Source: Pyrenopolyporus hunteri (lineage: Eukaryota; Ascomycota; Sordariomycetes; Xylariales; Hypoxylaceae). From it: DNA of 64,000 nucleotides. Of this stretch, positions 46,640 through 59,032 are shown piece by piece; the stretch's first letter is position 1; each line of letters starts with the position of its first letter. The notes below the pieces were generated by a model, which ran no database searches, was not told the origin of the DNA, and was given only the letters and a program-made list of their open reading frames with translations. The stretch lies in NCBI GenBank assembly GCA_902806595.1, contig CADCXC010000044.1, positions 1-64,000 on the forward strand, in the 5' to 3' direction. Position numbers and translations under genes: made by a program.

Positions 46640-48679
46640 TATCGACGATAGTAGACTATAACGAAGAGATAGAGATATGCGTTTCTTCAGCTCGCGGATG
46701 ATATGGTTGGGAGTAAGGTTGGTGTTGAAGAGAGGAGAAGATGATGACTCCGGCGATTGGGTTTCAGGGGAGGAAGAAGGTCAAAGTGGAAAATTCAAGA
46801 AATTACAATTATCTCTGTTCTTAGTCTGAAGCGAACTACTACGGCAACGACGGAGGGTCGTGCGTAACTGCCTGGCTTAATCTCCACAAGCTACTCCTTA
46901 TCATCATTTCGCTAGCCCGAACTTGGACTCATTACCATCGCGTGATTGTCGCATGTTGTATGTACTTCACTTGTCGGCGCGTTCGACCCACATGCATCTT
47001 TCCTTCTGAACACCTACATCTTCCCCGCGCTTACCACAAAGCAAACATGAATTGGCCAATTAGAAGTTAAGCTACGGCCATCTTTCCTATCCAGACTAGG
47101 CGTTGGCACGGAAGGAGGAAGGGAATTTTAAATAACGGAAAGGGGCAAACTTACAGAGAGGCTCCAAGTGGGGCCAAGTCGCGTCTTACGCTGATCACAC
47201 AGCAAAATATTTCGTACTCAGCCGCTGTAGGTACTTCTACCTACGTACCTACCTAAGTACCTAGGTTGCTATACTCATTTTGTTTAGTTCTTATAGCAAA
47301 CCATCTTATATTTAGGTATGGTAGTTATAATAGACCGTCTCCATTACGCAAATAATTAAACGAATTAACAGACTAAGAAGCCGTTTGACTTGAGTCTCCG
47401 ATTTCGGAGTTGAATCGCGAAGATATCATTCCCAGATAAACGGAAATGTGCATTAGTTTATGTCCCTTGCGTCCATAGCGTATTTACCGCCTAGGTACCT
47501 AGATAGATACATGTATCTTGGGTGTTTCAATGCAAAACAATGCCGACCATCTAAATGCAGTTGCAGCCTTAGTCATTAACAGCCATCTTGACTTGACCCT
47601 TTCCCCCCAATCAGAGCTCCAACTCGGCCGGGAAATTGCCAAATTAGGAAATTCGAGTCGCCAGCCCTTGAGGCCCTAATGTAGTACCAGATAAAGTCAT
47701 AGGCTACCTAGGCAGAAGGACGTCAAAAAAAGTGGCGCACTACCAAAACGCTTCAATTCTATCAATATCAAACCGTACTTTAATATTTTATCTTTAATTT
47801 CGAAAATTCATATTACTATCTTGTTTTAAATTTCAGGAATTTTATAAACTATTATATAAATTATAGATATGTTATAATAGTTAGTTTTTAACATTTCATT
47901 TATTTTTTAAGCGGATATAAATTTTATTATTTTAAGTCCTTTAGTATTTATTGTTACGGGGTGCGCCAGTTATTTTGACGTCCTCCTGCTAGGTATCCAG
48001 CACCACGGCCACGGTCTAACGCTAGGTACCGACTTATATCATACGTGTTTCCCGTATACATTTACTGGAATAGCCGCTCCAGTGCGACTAGTATGAGTAA
48101 AAAAAAATGAGTAAAAAAGGGCGAAATTAAACTTATAAGCGATAATGTAGGCAGCAGCTAGGCAGTACAGCACAGTTCTGGCGGATTACGGATTACTTTG
48201 CGAACCGTTCAAAACATATACTATCCTAGATGACGTCCAGAAACATAGGTACCTATCCGCATTCTGCTTCAAATTTATTGCCGTGCTCATCGCATCAATC
48301 ACATCGTGAGCTCAACTCCAACACTAGGACGCTGGTTCCAGCAAATCCTGAATTTCTTTCTCAAATACTCTCTCATGTTTATCTTTCGTCTACGTTAAAC
48401 GGAATATAACCTGTATATGTTAGGTGTATGTACTTCTGCCTAACATACAGGATGATTTACCTTCTCCTTGCATGTTCCGAGGTACAGACTCGATTAGGTC
48501 TTCGATAGAATTAACTCCCAAATCGATCGAATAATGGATCTACGCCATAATACATCAGCTTCTCCCGGCGCTAGTTTCGAAAACATACATACCTATACGG
48601 CTAGTTCATTATTGCCACTCACATCATGCGGATACCCGAGACGTAGCCCCATTCCACGTTTTCCGACTAGGCAATTTTC
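46640..48679. other. Intergenic with MITE-like insertion
   Basis: This holds the peroxiredoxin promoter (from 46640), TAGG motifs at about 47228-47265 and 47490-47510, the MITE-like element at 47711-47989, and an imperfect hairpin at 48410-48451 (CCTGTATATGTTAGG against CCTAACATACAGG). No coding sequence is recognised. Confidence 0.6.
47711..47989. mobile_element. AT-rich MITE-like element with terminal inverted repeats
   Basis: The left end (GGCAGAAGGACGTCAAAA, continuing to GTGGCGCAC) and the inverted right end (GCAGGAGGACGTCAAAA, continuing to CTGGCGCAC) match over about 27 bases with a few differences. TA dinucleotides flank both ends (47709-47710 and 47990-47991), as expected for a Tc1/mariner-type insertion. 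The roughly 220-bp interior is extremely AT-rich and has no ORF. Its end sequence differs from that of the element at 16195-16532, so it is a separate family. Confidence 0.8.
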
Positions 48680-49057
48680 CTAGGCTAGAATCGTAGCTCT
48701 CGCAAAGTTCCCCGTGGGTGTAGACGTAGGCGGGGAGCCAGGGGGCGGGCCCGTAGCATTATCTACGCAGTACCAGTCCCCGTGGCACCAGCAGCCCTTG
48801 TTACACGCAGCGCAGAGCTCGTCGCTCGGTGGGTTATGTGTCCATGTATCGCTGATATCTATAAATCCGCATGAGGAGCTCTCTCGCCGGCAGTACAGGC
48901 ATCGGTCGCACTCGCTGCGAACCAGCGGGTTGCTGCACCCCTGGTTACAGTACCAACCACAGGACTTGCAGCTAGGGCCCTCCACGCACCCAGTCTGCTG
49001 CGCGAGCGTAACAGAGAGGAGGAGCGTCGCTAGAGTTAGAGGGTTCAGGACACGCAT
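48680..49057 (-). CDS. Small secreted protein with 14 cysteines, effector-like
   Basis: This is a single-exon ORF of 125 aa. The signal peptide is MRVLNPLTLATLLLSVTLAQ. The mature part has 14 cysteines, often in C-x2-C or C-x3-C spacing (CKSCGWYC, CDRCLYC, CAACNKGCWC), seven possible disulfides, then a Pro/Thr/Gly-rich tail (ATGPPPGSPPTSTPTG). A TATA box lies 158 bp upstream. Cysteine density and size fit a stable apoplastic effector or an antimicrobial-type protein, but I recognise no family. The tail lacks a strong GPI signal. Confidence 0.72.
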   Translation of the reverse strand: MRVLNPLTLATLLLSVTLAQQTGCVEGPSCKSCGWYCNQGCSNPLVRSECDRCLYCRRESSSCGFIDISDTWTHNPPSDELCAACNKGCWCHGDWYCVDNATGPPPGSPPTSTPTGNFARATILA

Positions 49058-49747
49058 TTCGAAGTGGTTCCGCCAACGGTTCTCGATATTACCTATCTCT
49101 TCTCGTATTCGAAGGGTTATATTCGCCGTCGTGGTTCAGGCCCCTTTCCTACCTCAGTCCTTTTTGAACCCAGGTTGGTTGAATCCAACTTATATTCCAA
49201 AGAGCCCTGGGCCCCTTTTATATTAGTAGGTATACGTTATCGAAACGTATTGTCGTATCATAATTCTAGCTTTATGATCTTCAGGCTTAAAACACATCGA
49301 TGTCACTTTGCATGCATCATGGTGGCATTTCAATTTATCCCACATAGCCGACAGCGCGGGCGCGGGCGCTGAAAACCTTACTCTGATAAGCTTCACACGA
49401 TTATAAGGCATGCGCATTTCTACTGCTTTCGGCAGAAAGAATTATTATATTGGTATGCAAATACCCATGGGAGAATTCGAATCCGAAAGCGAGCTATGTG
49501 TCGAAAAAGCGGCGCGCCGAATGATATAGGGTCACAGGCATGCGTGCCGCAGCTATAGGATACCTGGTTTAGCAGATTATAATTCTATCCCACAGCTTTT
49601 TTTGAGTAATCATACTCAATACGAAATACGAAAGCCAGAAGATACGACGACTACGTCTAAGTAATCAGTTGCCTGGGCATGCTTTCGCACTAACCTTCTC
49701 CGTTAGAAATTCGGCCGTGCTTCAGGAAGTTTCTGGTAGAGGGCCTC
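49058..49747. other. Intergenic
   Basis: It contains the promoter of the 14-cysteine protein gene and the 3' flank of the DUF3292 gene. Plus-strand ORFs at 48714-49372 run antisense to the secreted protein or lack domains, and I do not support them. Confidence 0.5.
49215..49222 (-). promoter_or_regulatory. Likely TATA box of the 14-cysteine protein gene
   Basis: The minus strand reads TATAAAAG, 158 bp upstream of the start codon. This is a consensus match at a plausible distance. Confidence 0.45.
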
Positions 49748-51988
49748 TCACCAGGCCTCCCATTTCTGTCCTCCAATCGCTATAAGGCGGTTGAACAGCT
49801 CATCCCTCTTCGGCAATGCCGTCACACGCCGCACGTTCCCCGCCCGGTCCGTGATCTCCAGCCCATCGGCTACCTCTCTACCTAGAGACCAACCTACTAC
49901 GATCTTAGCCTTCCATCCGTATCCACCGACCTTCTTAAGCTCGGCAATGTCGTTGATGGCCACTGTCCACAGCGGATGTAGGTCTTCGCGCTCCCTCGAC
50001 CCGATTTTCTCTATGGTCTCATCCGTACTGAATGACACCGCAGGGATGGTCGACTTGGTTGTGATGTAGACGTGTCCCTTCTGGCCATTATAACGTCCTT
50101 TGAAATCGACCGGCCCGGAAACGCGACTGTCGTTTGGTCGAGGAACGGCACCCAGTCGATTCTTCGCATGGTGGGAGCCTGCTTTCGCCCGAGCGTGGTC
50201 TGTGCCGATGGCCGTCCTAACCACGCCCTTCGTTGTCCCTTTGAAAAACCCCAAAATTTTGCTTCCCTTCTTACTATGTTTGGAGCCCTTCGCAGCGTCG
50301 ATATCCGGGCCGCCGGTCTCGTGTGCGGTCCGCGGGTCGTGCTCCATAGCTTCCCGGAGTTCTTCGTCTGTGGCATTTAGGGGCGGCTCGGCTCCCGTTG
50401 CTCTCAATTCGGCCTCGGTGACCTCTGTGGGCTTCTCCGGTGGGGGCTCGCTAACGGATGGTGGCGGAGGTAGTGGTGACTTGTTGGCCTCGCCGATGCG
50501 AAGCAAGGTGAGAGTTAGCTGGGCGTTAGTTGGTACACCCTTGAGGATTGTGTTGCGGAGCTCCAGGAGTTTCTGCCAGTTAGGGAATTTGTGGTTCAGC
50601 CACTTGAATCCACGGGAGATGATAGGGTCCCCGAAGAAGCCAAACCCTACTCCGAAAGTGACTCCTTTCACGAACATGTACGACGTCACAAAGAGTGAGA
50701 TGAGGAAGATCGGAGCGACTAAGGCTGCGAGCCTAATCCTATAGATATCCCTTGGAAACGGCGGGGTGGGCGAGAGAGCGTTCGCGAACCTCTCCCACGT
50801 ATCCGCTACGTCGGCGATGCCATGCATGATAGGTCTCATCTTCGTCCACATTGCGGTTTCAACAGGGACTTTGGTCTTATCGTGCCCTGGTCCAGTCTTC
50901 CCTCCAGCCGCGACATCTTTCGCCTCGGTCGCCGCCACGGTCATCCCGGTGGGATCGGGAACCGCGCTATCGGGGGATCCCGCGTCCGTCGATGATGAGG
51001 CTTGCGGATGTTTCCCTGTGGCGCTCGTAACCACGATGGAAGTAAATCCATTCACGAAATTACTAGCCTCCTGTTCGACCGCCTCGCCCTTGAAGTTCTG
51101 CGGCGCACCCGTTGAGCTTTCGGTACTGCCGAGGACACCGGATTTAGGCTTCTGTACGCCGCCCGACTTGCTATCTACTAGAGCGAGGGGTGCGGGCGGG
51201 AAAAGTACCTCCCTCGACCGGGGGTAGACAATCAGGGTGATTACAGTCAACGTCAGAAGCGGGACAATCAAATCAAACGTCCACGCTATGAAGTAGGCCT
51301 ATGAGCATCTGTTAGCAATTAACCGCCAATAACAAAGCAGTAATACGTAAGATGTATATCGTTCTTAAATATCCTTACCGCACAGAAGCATGATGTCCGC
51401 CGGGTCTCGCGCCATGAGCGCAGTCGCGCTATATGCTTAACTGCAGCGAGGAGTCCCACTACAACGGTCATGTAAAACCGTTCGACATTAGCGCGCAGCT
51501 TATCCGGGGAAAACTCTTCCTCGTCGGCTATGTTCAGATCCAGGTCTCCAGGCACAGCCGTAGGGACTTCTTTGACATGGTATATTTGCTGTTTCATGTC
51601 AGCGCTGTCGGCCGTCCGATTGCGTATCATGTCTAGGTGGCTATGAAGCTTGTACCTTATTGAACCTACGAATGAGGAGCCAGAGATCCTCATTATCAAG
51701 ACCTCCGACTAATGGAGCAGGAATCACATCCTTCTTCTCATTCCAGCCTAAGTCAACTACTTCCTCGCTATGCTCTCGTTGAGCCAGGCCTTTCTCTTCG
51801 TGATCATCCGTCGCCAAAGCATGGGAAAGTGTCGGTTCTTCGGTAAGACTGTTTGCGGTTTCACGTTTGTCGGGTTCGCTAACGGGTTGCGTCGTCGGCG
51901 GAACGGGAAGAATATCAGAGATCTTGGCGCCGATATTACCTTGGTCGGACTGAACGCCGTCCTGCTGTTTCTCTTCGTTCGCGGGCAT
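49748..51988 (-). CDS. DUF3292 membrane protein
   Basis: There are three exons, 51656-51988, 51379-51588 and 49748-51298, with introns of 67 and 80 bp, giving 697 aa. The family signature crosses the first junction: PLVGGLDNEDLWLLIRRFNK, then QIYHVKEVPTAVPGDLDLNI and EEFSPDKLRANVERFYMT. Hydrophobic segments occur at about 175-205 (YFIAWTFDLIVPLLTLTVIT) and about 350-390 (IRLAALVAPIFLISLFVTSY). The long C-terminal part contains a PH-like or GRAM-like beta stretch (GHVYITTKSTIPAVSFS onward). DUF3292 is restricted to filamentous fungi and has no established function. The N-terminal 80 residues are acidic and disordered. Confidence 0.88.
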
Positions 51989-53176
51989 ACTGGGTGGAAT
52001 TCGCGGGAGGTCGGGGTACTCAGAAAATGAAGAAAAGTTGAGCCTGTTCTCCGACTTAAATACATAGAGCTAGAGGAGTCTACGCATTCTAATACCCGTT
52101 TAGCGTCTCGAATTTTCCATGATATCCTGTTATAGGCGGGAAGGCGACGTTCAGGTTCTCCTAGTTCAGCTGGGCTAATGACGTCGATGGCTCTGAAGAA
52201 CAACGCCTGGCGGCGACGATCGAGAAGCCGGACCCCTCTAGCGCCATGTGAACGAGGTCTCTCGTCTCCTAGTCGAGCCCAATAGCCAACTGACATTATA
52301 TAATTAGAAAACCCATTTTCCAAGAATGTCGGTCTCAGCCTAGGCAGAATGCTGCCACCATCAATCTCGAGGCTAAAAGGGAGCCTGTTTGGCGCGTTCT
52401 CATTAGTTCGTAGATCTCGCGAAAACCTGTTAAATAGACAGCGACGTATATGCAAGTGGTATAGAGTAGATCGCTACATGTAGTTAGTTTTTTCAGCCGC
52501 ACCTCCGCGGTCGATCGATCGATCAGTGTAGCGGGCATTGTTTTAGGGTAGGAGAGCAGCTATGCGTAATATATCATAGGGACCCTATCATCCTCCATAG
52601 CCATGGTTCGGGTGCGGAGACGTTAGCGGCGCGACCGCACGGCTAGGATAATAAATAGGACACTGATGAAGATCGCGGTTGACGCCGAAATTCCTATTCT
52701 ATCTTTGGGAACTAGGTTCGAGCAGCAAACCGAATGATCTATGCCTACTTGCGTAGACAACAGTGAAGCGGTATTCCAAGTCACTCAGCTATACGATCCC
52801 TGGATACCTGGATAGGCAAGCAGGTAGGTAGATAAATACCAGGTGCTCTGATTAGGCGGATCGCCACACGTGGCAGCAATTAAAATATAAGATAGAATAG
52901 GTACCGTATATTATATTCAAACCCCCACATAATAATGACATACCATACCCGGGCTTTAATACGGACGTCTTCTATGACGACATGGCAACATCACGATAGC
53001 AGATTGCGGCGACACAACACAAAACAAATAATTAGGACAGTTGGGCAATTCATTATTTCCCCAACTCGTTACGAGGAGTCGTCCGCCGATTCTCTTATTC
53101 TGTCATCCTTTCCATCGCATCATTTCCTAGGCCGAATCATCAAAGGGCAATTCAATAGCAATACCAAAACATTTAG
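51989..53176. other. Intergenic, divergent promoters
   Basis: This lies between the DUF3292 gene (minus) and the mannose-6-phosphate isomerase gene (plus). The 232-codon ORF at 51757-52455 overlaps the DUF3292 first exon in another frame, has no ATG-initiated family match and is Arg/Ser-biased, so I do not support it. One TAGG run is at about 52820-52832. Confidence 0.55.
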
Positions 53177-54460
53177 ATGAATATGTCGCACCAATTGGTT
53201 TTCCAGTTGAGCGGTTCCTGTAATAACTACCCTTGGGGGAAGAAAGGCAGGCAGTCTCTAGCGGCACAATTATGCGCGAAGACTCCTGGGACCGATTTTC
53301 GCATCCAAGATGACGAGTTCTACTCGGAAATGTGGTTCGGGGACTACCCTGATTACCCGGCTCGCAAGCTCGACACCGGCGAACCGCTAGCGGACGTGCT
53401 ACAACAGAACAGGGAGAAGCTCTTGGGGAAGAAAGTAATCGAGAAGCTAGGTGGCCAGCTGCCTTACTTACCCAAGGTAATATTCGCGTCCAAAGAGGTT
53501 GACCCCCTTTATAATAGAGTCTCACAGAATTTGTAGATCCTATCGATCGCAAAAGCGCTTCCGTTACAACTTCACCCTGACAAGGAACTCGCGAGAAAAC
53601 TGCACGAGAAAGACCCCAACAGCTTTACCGACCCAAACCATAAGCCTGAGATTGCGGTAGCGCTATCCAGGTTCGAGGTTTTTGCCGGGTTCAAGCCACT
53701 GGACCAGATAGCGCCCCTCTTTAAGCTGCCGCCACTGCAGCGGTTCAATCCGGAACAACCAGAAAAATGGACAGACGAGACACTACGGGATGTAACCAGG
53801 AACTTACTCAAAGCCGACCTCGAGACGGTCAAAAGGGTGCAGACGGAGCTCGCGAAGGTCCCTAAAGATCAATTAGGTAATGCGGCCTACATACTCGACC
53901 TCCTTCCTCGCCTCCAGGACCAGTACGGCCCGGAAGACGCAGGCAGCCTTGTCGCGCTTCTGTGCATGAACTTCATGGTCTTCAATCCCGGAGACGCGAT
54001 TTGGATCCCCGCAGATGGCATTCACGCATACCTAGCCGGTGACATCGTAGAATGCATGGCCCGGAGCAACAACGTGCTCAACAGTGGCTTCTGTCCGCCC
54101 GGCGACCGCAACAACGCAGACACATTTGCAGATACGTTGACTTTCAAAGCTCATAGCAAAGACGACGTGTATCTGCCGAGCCAGAAGTCGGATAAGGGCA
54201 AAAATGGGAAGACAGTTGTCTATAGGCCGCCGATGAGCGAATTCGATCTGCTCAAAACGGACCTTAATGCCGGCGAAAGCGAGGCACTCACGGCCAGTGA
54301 CGGCCCCGCAGTGATGATCGTGACTTCGGGCAAGGGGGTAATGCATGCGGACAACAGAGAACACCAACTTGAGGAGGGGTTCATCTTCTTCGTCGCGCCG
54401 GGCGTCCCGATCAAATGGGAGACGGAACACGGGATGCAGGTTCATATGGCTGTCGTGTGA
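53177..54460 (+). CDS. Mannose-6-phosphate isomerase, type I
   Basis: There are two exons, 53177-53476 and 53537-54460, with a 60-bp intron, giving 407 aa. The N-terminus carries the substrate-side motif NNYPWGKKG, and the zinc-binding motifs are seen as LPLQLHPDKELA (Gln, His) and the later DGIHAYLAGDIVECMA. Length and motif order match eukaryotic phosphomannose isomerases, which interconvert fructose-6-phosphate and mannose-6-phosphate to feed GDP-mannose for glycosylation and wall mannan. It acts in the cytosol. A housekeeping enzyme about 54 kb from a telomere may be a second copy, but nothing here proves it. Confidence 0.94.
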
Positions 54461-55472
54461 ATCATAATAGATTATACGGTGGGTTAAGCGTAGTAGTTGT
54501 TGGGATGGACACGGATATGTTGATGACCGGTATGAACACGAGACGTAATAGAAGTTGACGTAAGTCTGGTGGCTAATTGGGTCGGGTACGACACTTACCT
54601 ACTCGAGAGTAATCTGAATGACCACTTATGACTTAAATGCGAAAGGCTGAGAAGGCAAAAAGTTACCCAATATAGGTAACCAAACTAGTCGGTCTTAACC
54701 ACAGTAAACATCGAATTTCGTGCCCCTCTCTCATACTTGTAAGGCGGAGTAGAGTCCACACTCTTAACTCTCATGCTTCTCTTGTCACTCCGATATGAGT
54801 TGCTGTTTCTTCCCATTTACTTCTAAAGGTATCTAGATCGTCTACTTCGTATTATTCAGAGATTGTCGGTTGGATAATGATGCGAATTGTCCGGTAGGTA
54901 TGTAGGTAGGTACTCAACCGTATCAAACTATTGGCGGCAATTCACGTCCTGAAAGCCACCAATTATTAGACCTAGCCAAGCACATAGCCAAGACCGCCCG
55001 TCGGGGAAGAATACGGACGGGGCAGATACACCGTTTAGGCAATCGAGCGTCGAATCTGCGGCGGGTGATATTCCGGCAAATGTCTTGTCCACTCCGATTC
55101 CCCCCTTCAACTCTCCCGTCCAAGATTCTCCGTCCGAAACTGCTTGCGGCTTCCATCAGTATGTGGAAAAATTGGGGATACGTGGTAAATTTACCCCAGT
55201 GATATGTTATTATTCTCGACCAGGGCTAGTGAGAGCCGTAATATTGTGATATTGGCCACGATCTAGATCTCTTCCTTATCCGCCAATATATAATGCTCGA
55301 TTTCCCCATGGGAAGTCCTTACGAGGTTGCGTCGACTCACTAGCCGTGCTGCGTTGATGTACATACCAATAGCCCTCCTAACCTTGCTGATCATCACTAA
55401 AGCGTCGACCTCTTATCGGTCTTCTAAGCCACTTAGAGGGAGAGTTCCAGTCTTGTGTTAGGTATCTCGAGA
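54461..55472. other. Intergenic
   Basis: A TAGG run is at about 54894-54910. TATATAA near 55286 is about 185 bp before the acetylesterase start and may be its TATA box. No gene is recognised. Confidence 0.5.
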
Positions 55473-56356
55473 ATGGGCCTCGGCGGACTTTGGTGGCTAT
55501 TGGCCCTGACTGCCACAGCTACACCGACGGCCCCTACTACCATTCACTTATGCGGTGACTCAACTATGGCTAGAGGGGGCGGGGGTTCGGGAATACCCAC
55601 CGAGGGCTGGGGCGAATATCTTAAATACAGCTTCGGTTCGGATTACGTTGTACATAATGCTGCAATCGGTGGGAGGAGCGCAAGGTCGTTCACCCGCGAA
55701 GGCCGCTTCACGGAGGTGGCTAACGCAGTTAAGCCTGGCGATTGGGTCGTCATCGAGTTCGGCCACAACGACGGCGGCAGTCTGAGTAACGATAACGGCC
55801 GAACCGACTGCCCCGGAGATGGCGCCCAAACTTGCCAAACAACGTACAATGGAGTAAAGGAAACGGTCCTAACATATCCAGCGTACTATAAAAACGCTGC
55901 GACGCTATTCCTCCAAAAGGGAGCAAAGGTTATCCTGAACTCGCCCACCCCTAACAATATCTGCGAGACTGGCAAATGTGTCGACGACGTATCCCGATTC
56001 GACTACTACGCATGGTGAGGGCCCGACGACCAATAAGAATCGATGATACTCTTCGCTAATAGTTTCGAAGGCATGCGGCTGCTGAATTAGCAAGCCCAGA
56101 CGTCTACCACGTACCGCACAAGCAGTACGCAGTTCAAGCCATGAAGAACCTTGGTCCTTCAACTGTCAACGCCAATTACCCCAAGGACCATACCCACACT
56201 GGCCCATATATGGCTGATGTGATGGCTGGAAGCTTCGTGTTAGGCCTGAAATGCGGGACTACGGCACTGGGTGCGGCCGTGAAGAACTCGACTGCGTCTC
56301 TAACGGGGTCTTTTTACGGGGCTTGCATCCCGCAGAACAGCTCCGTGCCCATTTAG
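55473..56356 (+). CDS. Rhamnogalacturonan acetylesterase-type SGNH hydrolase (CE12-like)
   Basis: There are two exons, 55473-56014 and 56071-56356, with a 56-bp intron, giving 275 aa. ATG 55473 gives the signal peptide MGLGGLWWLLALTATA. SGNH blocks are clear: Ser30 in LCGDSTMA, Gly in AAIGGRSARS, Asn in EFGHNDGG, and the Asp220/His223 pair in YPKDHTHTG. Splicing joins FDYYAW to HAAAELA, the normal sequence after block III in this family. The enzyme removes acetyl groups from rhamnogalacturonan in pectin, outside the cell. It is one of three secreted ester hydrolases in the window, with the tannase and the cutinase. Confidence 0.92.
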
Positions 56357-57369
56357 ACGCTTCAATCGATCCGTTAGAAAATGAACACCCAGGTATATAC
56401 ACCTAGGTAGACTGGTATTCATTCGGTCATCGCCTAGCGTAGCCGTAAGGTCTCCGGCGTAGAATGAAATCGAAGAGCAAGTTCGCATGAGGTAGTTAAC
56501 TCGCCGGATTCCATGTTCTCGCCGACATCGCTTACCAGATCGCTGAGGTTCTCGACCACGGTAGGTAGCCACCTACCTAGGCAGAAATGGCGTCGGGTTT
56601 CACTTGATCCGATCGTCTTACGAACGTCGTCTTACTACCTAGATGTCGAGCGACGAACGCAGGCTTTCATAGGTAGGTAGGTAGGTATCGTACATGTAGC
56701 CATCGGGCGGCCGAATAAACATCTAACGTACCTATGGTTATCAATTACGTAGGTACCTAGATATTTGGTTCGGGAATCAGTTGTCCACGGCTCGATCATC
56801 TGGTTAATGGTTACGTGTACAGGAAAACAGGTATTTACCCAGGTAGGTACGTGTGTATTTCATCGTCTCCACGGGCGAAACCCTAATTCCTCCATGGCAA
56901 GGGTACCATCCTATGAACTAGGTAGGTGCCTGGGTACCACCAGTGTGGCTTTGGGTCTCGGATCTCGGAGTTTCGGCCCATCATCAACCCCCAATTGCTG
57001 AGATTTAGTACCAGCCGCAACCCATACACGTAACGCTCCGCCATCATCTTTCCATAATATAGGCACTTAACTTCCAAACTTACAAGAAGAATCTATGCGA
57101 TGAATCCCACATTCAGCGTCAAGGGTCTTAAAAACACCCAGCGATTTTACGTTTGCACACGATATCGAAATACACGCCTAGCGTTCAAAAGAACTCTTAG
57201 ATTTAGGATCACAACAGCTAGGTGCCTGCGCGCCCGCCTACCTAGCTATTAACCAACTGGGCAATACGCGGAAAAATAAAATTATTCATCTATTCACATC
57301 CATACCTAGTACCCTCTATCCATCTAAACAAGGCTGACAGGGTGCCGAAATATCCATTACGAATCGACT
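56357..57369. repeat. Intergenic region dense in TAGG/AGGTACCT motifs
   Basis: Motif clusters occur at about 56566-56581, 56670-56687, 56746-56760, 56837-56849 and 56919-56937. No gene is recognised. The ORFs on both strands are readings of these simple repeats. Confidence 0.6.
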
Positions 57370-59032
57370 CTACCGTCCGCTAAGCTTCTTTTCTACTGAT
57401 CGGAGAGGGAGGTATAGAATCGCGGTTATTGCAAACGCCATCTCGAATCCGATATCTCCAGACCTTTTCGCAATAGGGCCCTCGAACCACACCTGCGACA
57501 TACTAGGGATCACCAGCGCGAAGCTTAAAGCGCTTGCCATCAAGGCGGCCACTCCCCACGGCAGTCGGGATGCCACGTTCCAGCTATCATGATCGTACGT
57601 ATCGTACTTACCACCCCTAAAGACATTGTGTTCCACGATAACTACCGCCACGAACGCGGCAGACCAATACCCAATGAGCGCGAGGAAGTTTTCAAGGCTA
57701 GCGAAGAATTCCACCGCCGCTTTGATACTGACCGGTATGACGATAGCGGTAACCACGATCGAGAACATATATCGCGGCACTACGACGAGCTGCGGAACCA
57801 AGATCTGGAAGTTGAGGGTGATCGAGTACATAGTCGCTGAGATGTTTCCGAGCAGGGTCAATGAAAGGACGACCACAACGAATTTTCCGAAGCCGCCAGC
57901 TCGGGATAGCATCGCAGCTAACACACCGCCGACCTGCGTCTCTTCGTAGCCTGCTTCCCACTCGGGTATACTAGTTATAGCCCCTCCAATAGCGGCGCCC
58001 AGAACCATCAGGAGAATGGACGGGAGCAGAAGACCCGCGTAGCCGTAAAAAAAGAGCCTCACACTTCAGACCGGTTAGCGCGCGCACGAGAAACGAGAAA
58101 CGAGGAACAAGGTAGGAAAAGTAAGGAAAAGTAAGGACCTACGACGAGAACTTGGGGTTTAAATATGTCGTAAAATCCGAGGCGAGACAGGCATACGGTA
58201 TCATATATGATGCTATAATCATTCCGAAACTGAGGACACCGCCGGGCGTCGCAGGCTCCGCCGGTGCTTGCTGGCGAAGACCGGAACCTCCGCAACCAGT
58301 AGTTATGACGATAGCTATCACAGCGGGAACCCATGCAAAGCGCTCGTATTGGTGTAGCACGTCGTACCCGCAGAAAGAGATGAGCAGAGCTAAGATTCCC
58401 ATGATGATAATGCCGGCCGCCGGGGTGAGGGAACCGCCGGCAACAGCTGAGAGACATTGGCCCCCTATAACGCAGGTGATGACACAGAAGCCCGTGAGCG
58501 TCGCCAGGTTCAAGATAACCGGGACGGAGACAACGTACCTCCCGAAGGAGAAGCGGGCCTGGATCATTTGCCGCAGACCCGTCTTGGGACCCAACGTGCC
58601 AAGATAAGCCGGTATAGAGGCGGTTAAGAGGCAGAAGAACAGGATGACCAGAGCACAGTCCCTTAAGCCCAAGCCGTAGGTCGGGCCTAGCATGCCGAAT
58701 GTAATACTAAAGAAGATGTTAGAAAGCCAGCTCGTGCCCCGGACGATGGCGTCGCCTTGGCCAACGACTTACGGCAAGAGGTTCAAGTTCATACACGCCC
58801 ATATTGAAAAGTAACTGTTGTAGTTGGTGGCGGTCCGATCTTCCAAGGCTACAGGCATGACTCCTCGCTCTTCAATCGGGCCGGCTGAGATCAGGTTTTC
58901 CAAAACCCTTCGAAAGGTTCTCATCAGCGTGCGGCCTTTCGACCTAGCGGCATCATCTTGTTCGACAGTCTTCTCAGCATCCTTACTGGCCGGTACTGGC
59001 TCATCCCCGTGATGTTGACTACCCTGCCACAT
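57370..59032 (-). CDS. NCS1-family nucleobase/cation symporter (purine-cytosine permease type)
   Basis: There are three exons, 58773-59032, 58143-58706 and 57370-58063, with introns of 66 and 79 bp, giving 505 aa. ATG 59032 is chosen; the frame above it begins only with GTG. After a hydrophilic N-terminus come the family motifs RTATNYNSYFSIWACMNLN, then LLPITFGMLGPTYGLG across the first junction, GLRQMIQARFSFGRY and about eleven or twelve membrane segments. Later segments include PSILLMVLGAAIGGAITSIP. Fungal members import purines, cytosine, vitamin B6 or related compounds together with protons across the plasma membrane. The neighbour on the telomere-far side is a flavoprotein oxidoreductase transcribed the same way. 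Confidence 0.92.

Noticed and set aside
51757..52455. Minus-strand 232-codon ORF
   Set aside because: It overlaps the first DUF3292 exon in another frame and is Arg/Ser-rich without any domain.
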